A stretch of 64,000 nt of DNA, taken from Staphylotrichum longicolle (Eukaryota > Ascomycota > Sordariomycetes > Sordariales > Chaetomiaceae). The notes beneath the pieces are model-generated. The model was not told the origin of the DNA, searched no databases, and saw only the letters and a program-made list of their open reading frames with translations. Shown piece by piece: positions 55,422 through 64,000 of this stretch. The stretch's first letter is position 1; every line of letters starts with the position of its first letter. A program made the translations under genes and the position numbers. The stretch lies in assembly GCA_019096155.1 (NCBI GenBank), contig JAHCVI010000004.1:434001-498000 (forward strand). Reading direction: 5' to 3'.

Positions 55422-56939
55422 ATGTCTCTGCAGATCCCCCACCGCGAAAAGTCCAACGGCATGGCTGGCGCCACCAAGGCCGTGATCCTGGTCAGTGTTT
55501 TGGCGGGGAAGTCGAGGCATGGCTGCGACTCCGAGTCTTGGTTGTTGACACGATTGCTGCACAGGTCGGAGGCGCCTCGCGCGGCACCCGCTTTCGCCCG
55601 CTCTCGCTCGATGTTCCCAAGGTACGCGCGCATTAGGATTCGATGCGATTTACAACTCAATGCTGATCTTCTGCGCGGCGCAGCCCCTCTTTGACGTCGC
55701 TGGCCACCCCATCATCTGGCACTGCCTGAAGGCCATCGAGAAGGTCCCCTCGATCCACGAAGTCTACCTGATTGGCTACTACGAGGAATCCGTTTTCCGC
55801 GACTTCATTAAGGATGCGTCGACCGAGTTTCACAACCTCTCCATCAAGTACCTCCGCGAATACCAAGCCCTGGGCACCGCTGGCGGCCTGTACCACTTCC
55901 GCGATGCCATCCTCAAGGGGCGCCCCGAACACATCTTTGTCCTGAACTCGGACGTCTGCTGCAGCTTCCCGCTCAACGAGATGCTCACCCTCGCTCAGGA
56001 GAAGGATGCCGAGGCCGTCATTCTGGGAACACGGGTGAGCGAGGAGGCCGCGAACAACTTTGGCTGCATCGTCTCCGACTCGCACACCCGCCGCGTGCTG
56101 CACTACGTCGAGAAGCCCGAGAGCTACATCTCGAACCTGATCAACTGCGGTGTCTACCTCTTCTCGGCCGACGTCCTGTTCCCCTCGATCCGCACCGCCA
56201 TCAAGCGCCGCACCGACAGGCCCCGCCTCGGCTCGTATCGCTCCTCCGAGAACCTGGCGAGTTCTTTCATGATCGACGACGACGAGGAGAGCCAGAAGAA
56301 CGAGGTTATTCGCCTCGAGCAGGACATCCTCGGCGACATGGCCGACAACAAGCAGTTCTTTGTCTACGAGACCAAGGACTTTTGGCGCCAGATCAAGACG
56401 GCCGGCTCCGCAATTCCCGCCAACGCCCTCTACCTCCAAAAGGCGCTGCAAGACGGCTCCGAGGAGCTGGCCGCCCCGTCGGCCAACATCATCGCGCCCG
56501 TCTACATCCACCCCACGGCGCATGTGCACCCGACTGCCAAGCTCGGGCCGAACGTCTCGATTGGCCCTCGCGCTACCGTCGACGCCGGCGCCCGCGTCAA
56601 GGAGTCCATCGTGTTGGAGGACGCCGAGATCAAGCACGACGCCTGCGTGCTGTACTCGATCATTGGCTGGAGCAGCCGTGTCGGCGCGTGGGCCCGCGTC
56701 GAGGGCACACCCACGCCGGTGACGAGCCACAACACGAGCATCATCAAGAACGGCGTCAAGGTGCAGGCCATCACCATCCTGGGCAAGGAGTGCGCGGTGG
56801 GCGACGAGATCCGGGTGCAGAACTGCGTGTGCCTGCCGTTTAAGGAACTTAAGAGGGTGAGTCCTGTCAGGTTTCTTTCAGGGGTCTGTATGACACTAAT
56901 GCGTCTGTGCAGGATGTTGCCAACGAGGTTATCATGTGA
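55422..56939 (+). CDS. Mannose-1-phosphate guanylyltransferase, alpha type (GMPPA-like)
   Basis: Cytosolic nucleotidyltransferase-fold protein of the GDP-mannose pathway, which feeds glycosylation and wall synthesis. Exons are 55422-55490, 55565-55621, 55684-56856 and 56913-56939, giving 441 aa, the usual GMPPA length. The nucleotide-binding signature is VGGASRGTRFRPLSLDVPKP, split by two introns, then YLIGYYEESVF, GGLYHFRDAIL, LNSDVCC, and GVYLFSADV. The C-terminus is a left-handed beta-helix of hexapeptide repeats (IIAPVYIHPTAHVHPTAKLGP...), ending in a final mini-exon DVANEVIM. The long insertion after about residue 200 fits the alpha (regulatory) rather than beta (catalytic) subunit, so it may act as feedback sensor; that distinction is inference. 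Confidence 0.9.
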
Positions 56940-57483
56940 GCAGAGAGACGCAAAAACAGGGGAGATACCCAAGAAGACAAGACCATGCCCAGGGGGACAG
57001 CGAGACCAGACGCAGACGTCGTTGCATTTCCACGTAGCGTGTTGCTTTTGCGAGGTCACCAAAACATTAATAGATGGATGCATTGGAACGCACGCGGCGA
57101 AGTAGTGTTTACTCGTTCAGCCAAAAGTGGGATCAAGGTAGTTTTGCCTTGAGCTTGGTTGCCGCTGCCCGTCAGTGCCCCAGTATCAAAGTGTCATCAT
57201 GGTGGACACCCAGCCCAGGACCGCGCCTGCCTTTTCAACATCAGGTCATCTGCTCTAACTTTGCATCCATCGTGCCGTCCACCTGCCTGGACCACAACTT
57301 AGCCACTGTGCGGAGCATTGAGCCTTCCCAAGCGGTTGCTGCCATTTCCAGTCGTCATTTGGCCCTCCAAGGCACCATGCGGCAGCGCCCGTCGTTGAAC
57401 GGTGATCCCCCAGCATCGGGTTAACAAACTGTTCCCGCACTCAACATCTGCCCCCGAAAACCTGTCTCGCGACTATCTTCGCC
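56940..57483. promoter_or_regulatory. Intergenic upstream of the HORMA gene
   Basis: A 544-nt spacer holding the GMPPA-like gene's 3' end and the HORMA promoter. No gene recognised. Confidence 0.45.
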
Positions 57484-59491
57484 ATGTCGCAACGGCGTAC
57501 AGAATCTCACGCCACAACCGAGCGTCAGCCAAAACGCGACTTTGAGTTGTGCAAGGTCGTGTTCGGTGCAGCAGTAAGTCGTCGCCACAGTCGGTCATTT
57601 GCGCTCTTCGACTCACCGCAGGAGCAGATCAGTCAAATCCTCTATGCCAGGTGCGCTGCCATCGAATGCGTCCAAGATATTGTATTACTCACACACTGGA
57701 GACGCGCATTTCCTCCCGAGTGTTTCCAACAAGTCCCGCTTGAACAGGTCGTTTCCAGATCGTTTGAAGACATCGTCACCTCTCCGTCCGATTTCCATTT
57801 GCACGACAAGGAACTCTTGAGAGATCAAGGAAATACCTTGTTCCTGCGTCAAGAAATAAACTATGGTCTTCAGAGGTTTCTGGGCATTTTGGTATGCAAT
57901 GCGGCTGGACCCTGCATGGCTGAGCTGACGGCACATACATAGAGAGAAGATATCTTTCCCCTGATCGAATCTGAAGGTCTGGTCAAGTTCCGGATTAGCT
58001 TTCTCCGTACCAAAGCGTGGGCAGCAAACGCCTTGGTCGAATACTACACGGTTGCAGTAAGGTACGAACCCGATGGCCGATATGAACTGGATATATGGAG
58101 GGCAGGAACAGGAAAACAACATATCGCGAGGACCGATTCTCATCTGTGGAACCTGGGAGACTTTCTTAGTCGACTCCCGTCTGTGACAGGTAGGTTCTTG
58201 TTTTCCGGGCCCTTCCTGAGTACTAACGAAAGCAGAGCCCCTCCACTTCACTCTGGCGTTTCATGCCACCGAGCGCCCCGATAACCCCCCGATCGGTCTC
58301 TGGAAGTTCGACCGCACCGACTTTGACGACGCAAACCTTGACCTGCAGCAACGGGGCGGATATTCATATGCCAGAGTTGCGCGTCTCGAGTATGTCTCGT
58401 TGAGATAACCACCACCATCTTGGCTGACTTGTCCAGAATAATGCCCCTGCCCCTAGCCGAGAGCGAGGAGGTGATCTTCGAGACCAGCCCCGACCCCGAG
58501 CCCGAGTTACTCGTTCATGAAAAGCCCAACTCGCAGATATCAAGTACCTCAGTTCCCAGACAAACCCAAGAAAGGAAGAAAGGCACGCAAAAGTCAAAGG
58601 CAAAGACGACCCGCAAGAGATCAGAACCTCGGCGTAAAGACGCGGCAGCAACGCAGCTCTCACCGCCACAGACGCTTGGCCCGAGTGGAAATACCTCGCA
58701 TGCCACCACTGCGAAAGAAGCCGAAGCGGAAATACCGGTTAACAGCACAAACAATCGGATTGCAAAAGTCGCTACTGCCAATCGCAGCTCAGGCACGAGG
58801 AAAGGTGTTGTTACGAAGAGGAAACCCAAGCGTCCCCTGGTAAGTTTTTGGCTCTAAGCCTCTTTTCGCTTGCCAATCTGAAACATTCCAGCAACTGTTC
58901 GAGACCGCAGCGTCAAGCTTACCTCCGACGCAAATAATCGGCGAAAGTCAGAGTTTGAGTCAAATACCCGAGGTGCACAACAGCGATGAGGACGACAGAT
59001 TGGGTAATGGATCAACAGGGCAACTCATCTTGGCAACGCAGGTGCCGCGATCGCCCTCCCCTGACTTGTTTAAACTGCTCGATGGCATTTCGCTGTCGCC
59101 AGAGGCGCTCTCCGCAATCCATACCTCCCCTCAGATCGGCCTCCCAGTGCTGCCTGCGCCATTTCCGTATACCCAGCCACAGGGGCAGCAAGTCAACAGC
59201 AGGGACGAGTTCAGGGGCCTTCTCCGCCTCGGGCCATCATCCAGCGTGCTGGGTGGTCAAGGAGGCATCAGGCAGTGGGAACCCAGGGCATCACCACCGG
59301 TAAAGCTACTCGATGTTCCCATCAGCGACGATCAGGAGAACGCTGAGACTGCCTCCGAGGCGGAAGAGGTGTCTCGCCCTCCGATTGACGATGAACACAT
59401 GGGCATTACTTATGACTTTGAACCGGATACGATTGCTCGGCGCACATCGCTTTTCTATGATCTTCCGAGCAGCAGTGGTGGCGAGGATTGA
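57484..59491 (+). CDS. HORMA-domain protein (Hop1-type meiotic axis candidate)
   Basis: Exons are 57484-57573, 57622-57891, 57943-58189, 58236-58389, 58437-58839 and 58892-59491; all five introns are 44-52 nt and phases agree, giving 587 aa. Residues about 20-230 form a HORMA domain (ELCKVVFGAA|EQISQIL, FPLIESEGLVKFRISFLRTKAWAANALVEYYTVAVRYEP, PLHFTLAFHAT). The rest is disordered: a basic Lys/Arg/Ser block near 290-370 and an acidic Ser/Pro-rich tail ending RRTSLFYDLPSSSGGED. The C-terminal half has no cysteine, so the zinc finger of yeast Hop1 is absent. Hop1 proteins load on chromosome axes in meiosis and bind closure motifs; the tail could carry one. Meiotic function is inferred from the domain alone. 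Confidence 0.8.
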
Positions 59492-59700
59492 CGGTGGGTA
59501 TGAAGATGGTGTGGATCTGAATTGCATGTTTGCTAGCTAAGGTCAATCTGATTTGCCTGTGCGTCTGCATCAAACGCTCAAAGCAATGTACACACACAAC
59601 TGCACTAGAGAGCATGTAGCTTGCAGTCTAATGAAAGTGTTGAACAACCCATCTTCCCATCTTAGTAACTACAACCTTGGGCTCAAAGCACAAGACGACA

Positions 59701-62213
59701 TTAAACCCCGTAATAACCGCCCCCCTGCGAGCATCGCGTCATGACGTCGTAGTCTGTGGAAGTGGTATACTGCGTTTGTCTGTGACGACGGAGTGTTTTT
59801 GTCAGCCAGCGGAGTGAGTGAAGATTCTCTGGGGGATAAGAAAACAGGAGAAGGGAAAGAGATCGGAGCATGAGAAGAGTTTGGAACATCAAAGAAGAGT
59901 TGGTGTGATTGTTGATCTGGTAAGGGGAGAGAGACTGGGAAGCTCCTATGTACGTACCGCACCCAGACGGTCGCCCATGTGTAGTAGGTCACGTAGCTGA
60001 TCTCGTAGTTGGTCTGTGGCGGGCCCTGGTAGAAGAGGGTTATGGTTGTTTCGGCGTCGCAGACGGTTTGGGGCGGCAGGGTGGAGGTTGTCGTGGTTGT
60101 GTAGAAATCTGTGTGTGTGTGTGTGAGTGCGCAGGTCGGTTGGTGGGGAGTTAGGAATTAGAGGTTGGTTCTGTGGGGGCTGTTTTGGTTGTGGGGGTTT
60201 GTTGGAGTGGCTTTGATTCAGGGGTTAACTAGGGGGGGTGACGGACTGTACTCGGTTGTGGCTTCGCCTTCTTCCAGCTCGACGATGGTGCTGGTCACGG
60301 TGGTCGTGTCGAAGATTGTGCTGGTGATGTCGAGGACGGCCGCGGCGCGGCGGACTGGAGGTTAGTTCTGGTTAGCAAGTGCGTGCGTAGAAAACAGGGG
60401 TTCCTTGCGCATGAGCATACCGAAAGCTTCGAGTTGAACCTCGGGGCCGGAAGTGACCATAGGCTCTAGCTCATCTCGCCCCCGCGTCCGAGTGGGCTGT
60501 CTCTGAGTAGTTGGTTGTCGCTGAGTTGTCGGCTGACGCTGGGTTGTCGGTTGGCGTTGCGTGGTGGGCTGACGCTGTGTTGTTGGCTGGCGCTGTGTTG
60601 TTGGCTGGCGCTGGGTAGTTGGTTGACGTTGAGTTGTGGGCTGGCGTTGTGTAGTTGGCTGTTGCTGGGTGGTCGACTGGCGCTGGGTTGTTGACGGGCG
60701 CTGAGTTGGCGTAACCCGGCGGGTTGTTGTGGGATCTAAGGGCCTGCCAGTTCGAATGGTGGTTGTCACGATTGTTCCCGGAGGCAGCGTCTGACTTGTT
60801 CTCCGCGTTGTGGCTTGCTGAGTCGTCGGTGTTGTGCGCCGCGTAGTTGGCGCCGTGGTTGTAGCACGTCGGGTTGTTTGGACAGTGGTCCTTGTGGGGT
60901 TGTCGGTCATCCGAGTCGTGAGGGTGGTGACATATGTTGTGATCTTGCGTGTTGTCGTCTGACGCGAGCTTGGCTGAGTCGTCGTGCTTGAGCGGCGGCG
61001 CGTCACGGTTGATATCACTGTTGGTGCGGTGGTTCTTATTGTGGTGGACGTCGTCCGTGGACGCGAAGTCGTCGACGACTTTCTGGTAATGGTGATGGTG
61101 GTGATGAGCGGCGAAGTGGTCGTCGTCGGCCTTGCTGAGATTGTTGTAATTCTCGTGGTAATGACAGGTTTACTGCTAGTCGTTGATGTCCGCCGGGTGG
61201 TTGACCTGCTCGTTGATCTGCTGGTTGACTGGCTCGTGGACCTCGTTCGGCTTGAAGTTCTTGTTGGCCTTCTTGTGGACGTCGATCTGGTGTGGTCTTT
61301 CGTTGGAGTTGGCCAGTGGCAAAATGCTTCGCGAATCTCTGTCGTCACATAGTACTGAGTCACAACGCCCGCTGTAGACCACCTCCCAACTTCCGACACG
61401 ATCTTGGTGGTGGGCCCTGGGATGTACTGAACCACGGTATCTGTCTGGAGGTAGCAATCTCCAGTGATGGTCTGCGGTTCTCCGTACTCAGTTTCTACCT
61501 CTTCAACCCAGCTGGTAATTGCTACAAGTAACTCGTCAGAAGCTTCTTTAGTCCTGATTAAAGGTGACATGGCTCACTTTCGCCTGGGATGGTGCTTGTG
61601 ACCCCTTCATAAACGGTCGGGGTTACCTGGCGGTGTTAGCTTGTGATGTGCTTGAAGGTCAAGGACGTTGACTGACAGTGACAAAGACGGTGTTGTAGTC
61701 TCGAGCCCCTATTGTCAAGTTGAACTGCCGCTGAACTAGGAAGTCGTGTTCCGCAGCCTCGATAAGGATTGTCCACGTTCCAGAGCTCATTCCTGAATAC
61801 GAAATGGCGCTGGGCTCTGTCAGTGCACATCCCAAGTCTACACCGACGAACTGCTCTTGCATACCATGACGAGCGCTGCTCCACTCCATCAGCCTGGGAG
61901 TCGATGGACGAGCATTCGTAGCCGTCTCCGTCCGGCGACACCAGGATAGGGGTGATGGCGGACTCGAAGCATCCTGCCGCAGTAAGTTTCCCGCCGAGGA
62001 GCAAGACGAACGGAACTGGCCACCTTCGAAAACTGATGTGAATGTAAAATCGTTGTCAGAGTTGCCGTCCACAAGGTAGGAACCGCCGTCGGTGTAATCG
62101 AGGCCGGAACAGGTGCATTGATCAACGCCGCTGCCCCCAGACCCTGTATCTTGAGCGTGTACGCCGGCAAGGAGTGCCCTCACCACTGTCCAAACGAAGA
62201 TGGCGGACAACAT
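59701..62213 (-). CDS. Adhesin-like secreted/surface protein with TTQRQP repeats
   Basis: Minus-strand exons are about 62213-61865, 61816-61677, 61626-61578, 61521-60421, 60354-60247, 60108-59958 and 59779-59701. The start MLSAIFVWTVVRALLAGVHAQ is a good signal peptide; a Cys-bearing N-terminal domain follows (CTCSGLDYTDGGSYLVDGNSDND, FLVQRQFNLTIGARDYN). Exon 4 (61521-60421) is a Thr/Arg/Ser-rich mucin-like region, ending in about eleven 6-residue TTQRQP units. The C-terminus is aromatic (TLFYQGPPQTNYEISYVTYYTW) and ends SQGGGYYGV. One inconsistency: at 61865-62024 the frame that keeps exon phases reads poorly, while the next frame reads GCFESAITPILVSPDGDGYECSSID, and a possible 50-nt intron (61974-62023) would restore it but then break phase by one base. 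Confidence 0.72.
60495..60692 (-). repeat. 18-bp coding tandem repeat (TTQRQP)
   Basis: About eleven units of 18 bp, each coding a six-residue Thr-Thr-Gln-Arg-Gln-Pro block, with synonymous differences between copies and a diverged twelfth unit beyond 60692. Such repeats often vary in copy number between strains. Confidence 0.92.
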
Positions 62214-62908
62214 AGTGGCAACAAGTACGGCAAGACATCAAGTCTGCTGTCAAATTCGATCGGATGACAGCATGGGAAGTCCGGGGCATGACCCGGTCTT
62301 GTAGCGCGAAGAGGTCATAATCTGTCTAAGGACGCACACCTCTTCACCCTCCCACTAACCCGGTCATGAGTTTGCGGGAAGCTGCAACGAATCTCATTAG
62401 TCCGGTCGTTGTAGGGGGCGGTACGATATTGCCGTTTGGATTCATCCGGCCTAGGCACACATCGGAGAATAGGGTCGGGCTGGTCTGGGGCCGCGTTGTT
62501 TCCCCGTCCTGTGACGAGCCTGATGCCATTTATAGCGTGATCGAAAAGTAAATGTACCGGCAGTTACTAACGGGCAATTCTGCCATCGATATCTGTTCTG
62601 ATGCGGGATGTGCCTGAGTGAGCGACAAGTTCAAACGCCCCAGGCATGGACGGCAGCAAACGATGTGGTCGCACTGATTACTGGATGCCTTACTTGGATG
62701 TAGCAACCCTTTCGGAGTTTTAGTGGGGAATTGAGAAATTCATTGTCCGCTTGACAACACCTGTAGTAGCATTTACTACGTAGGATATAGGTAAAAGTCT
62801 CTGGGATGAATTGTTCACCTCTGCCCTAAGGTTTCCAGCCTAAAAACCCGCCATCTGGTTTTGCATACGCCTAATCGTCATGTCATCCCTCCCTACCTGC
62901 GTTTGCTC
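62214..62908. other. Intergenic, upstream of the adhesin-like gene
   Basis: About 695 nt between two minus-strand genes. No gene recognised; modestly A/T-rich toward 62700-62850. Confidence 0.4.
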
Positions 62909-63844
62909 TCAAACATCCGCAGTCGACCCTCCATACGAGTGAATCTGCTTCTCGTCAGTTTCAGACTCACAAATACAGCAACAACACCCGCCACACTCAC
63001 CGTGTGATCATAGCACCCCTCGGGCGTCTGGTACAGAAACGCCCCCGTATTCACAAACAGCTGGTCCCCCGCGCACACCAGCCACGCGGCCGTGTTGGGC
63101 CGCTTGATGTCGCTGACGCTCCAGGTCAGGGTGTCGCCCTGGAACGCGAACGTGCCGTACGTGTTCTCGGCGGCCTCGAACCACGTGCGCAGCTTGCGCT
63201 GCGTCTTGTCGGCCGGGTTCTCGACGTGCATGTACAGCGGCGCCTGCCCGCCGAAGCGGTGCCACACGAGCTGGCCCGCGATGATGTTGAACTGCCCGGC
63301 CTGCGACGGCTTGGAGAGGAGCGCGTTGGGCGCCGGCGCGCTGGTGACCGTGGGCAGCGAGACGACGGTCGCTGCGGCTTGCAGGTAGCTGTGGAAGTAG
63401 GGCGACGCGACGCCGCGGATCCAGTACCAGCCTGATTCGAGGGTGGTGGGGGTTGCGATGCTGCTGCCGCCGCCGCCGGCGGAGGTGGTTGTGGAGGGGG
63501 TGGTTGTGGAGGTAGTGAGTGTGGTGATGGGGGTGGTGAGGGTCGCACGCGAAGAGGACGTCGTCGTTGTGCGTGGAGAGGAGGTTGAGGACGGGGTTGA
63601 GGCGGGAGCAGTGGCGGCGCCGGGGTAGCATTGGGCATAGTAAGGGCTGTCACTGAGTTAATGCCTCATGCTGTCTGGATCTGCATACCGCAACATGTGC
63701 CTACTTGTAAGTCGTGCATCCGTATCCGGAGCCGCAGGCACTGGGTCCTGTGTAGCCGATGCCACCGCATTGGCCGTAGGGTCCGGCGGTGGCTTGTGCT
63801 GCGGCCGCCGCAGCAAAAAGGGGGAGGGACGAAACAGCACGCAT
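62909..63844 (-). CDS. CBM1 (fungal cellulose-binding) secreted protein with uncharacterised C-terminal domain
   Basis: Minus-strand exons are 63844-63705, 63652-63001 and 62944-62909, giving 275 aa with matching phases. A short signal peptide (MRAVSSLPLFAAAAAQATA) is followed directly by a family 1 carbohydrate-binding module, GPYGQCGGIGYTGPSACGSGYGC then TTYNDSPYYAQC, with its four cysteines and aromatic surface; the first intron splits this module. A Ser/Thr/Pro linker (many TTS/TTT units, a four-Gly run) leads to a C-terminal domain opening ESGWYWIRGVASPYFHSYLQ and ending GCYDHT|IHSYGGSTADV. No catalytic signature of a known glycoside hydrolase family is visible in that domain. Binding to cellulose or chitin outside the cell is expected from CBM1; the second domain's role is unknown. 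Confidence 0.88.
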
Positions 63845-64000
63845 CTTGAGAGGTACTGGTGACTGGGAGAGTTACAAAGATGAGAAGGTAAACGGAGGAA
63901 TGTCCAAGGGCTCGGATACTGTACTTAGGTTTTGTACTTCGACACGCCATTTCCCCTACTGCAAATTGGCTTCCTTGGCGCTCCTCCGGGACGGGAAGTC

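Noticed and set aside
1..64000. CRISPR arrays, bacterial operons, Shine-Dalgarno sites, integrases
   Set aside because: None seen; the intron-rich fungal gene structure makes them unexpected and no direct-repeat/spacer pattern exists.

Overview
The window looks like nuclear DNA of a GC-rich filamentous ascomycete, probably a Sordariomycete. Short GT-AG introns (about 50-150 nt) with CTRAC-type branch points interrupt most genes, codons end mostly in G or C, and the gene content is typical: Zn2Cys6 regulator, MFS sugar transporter, CBM1 secreted protein, Ser/Thr-rich surface proteins, a Hop1-type HORMA protein and an Mx-like dynamin. No species is claimed. Exon borders below were deduced by hand from splice signals and reading frame.

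Layout. 1-8.2 kb: four genes that look like a small sugar-acid catabolic cluster: an MFS sugar transporter (5' end outside the window), a Zn2Cys6 regulator, a fuconate/galactonate-type dehydratase, and a divergent 2-keto-3-deoxy-sugar-acid aldolase carrying a +1 frame break. 8.8-12 kb: an unrecognised gene with a frame problem and a secreted Ser/Thr-rich protein with an in-frame stop. 15.3-18.5 kb: Cdc4-type F-box/WD40 protein. 19.4-20.6 kb: PAP2 lipid phosphatase. 20.9-21.9 kb: proteasome alpha subunit. 22.8-25.8 kb: Bye1-type PHD/TFIIS-M/SPOC protein with a 7-nt first exon. 25.8-27.1 kb: a heavily frame-broken gene. 27.7-28.6 kb: Mediator subunit Med7. 29.2-30.4 kb: ZNF830-like protein. 30.8-32.0 kb: F-box protein. 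32-42.7 kb is gene-poor, with only a 111-aa Cys-rich protein. 42.7-43.4 kb: LAMTOR1/Ego1-like lysosomal/vacuolar anchor. 44.7-45.7 kb: single-pass surface protein. 46.8-50.1 kb: von Willebrand A domain joined to a RING/IBR region. 51.0-54.1 kb: dynamin-like GTPase with SUMO-type motifs. 55.4-56.9 kb: GDP-mannose pyrophosphorylase alpha-type protein. 57.5-59.5 kb: HORMA protein. 59.7-62.2 kb: adhesin-like protein with TTQRQP repeats. 62.9-63.8 kb: CBM1 protein.

A recurring theme is single-base frame breaks inside otherwise well-conserved genes (aldolase, Cdc4, ZNF830-like, VWA-RING). Several sit where a run of identical bases is one base too long or too short, so they may be consensus errors rather than real mutations. 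Many genes form divergent pairs (dehydratase/aldolase, proteasome/Bye1, Med7/ZNF830-like, dynamin/GMPPA-like). Apart from the sugar-acid cluster, gene order looks like ordinary housekeeping content.
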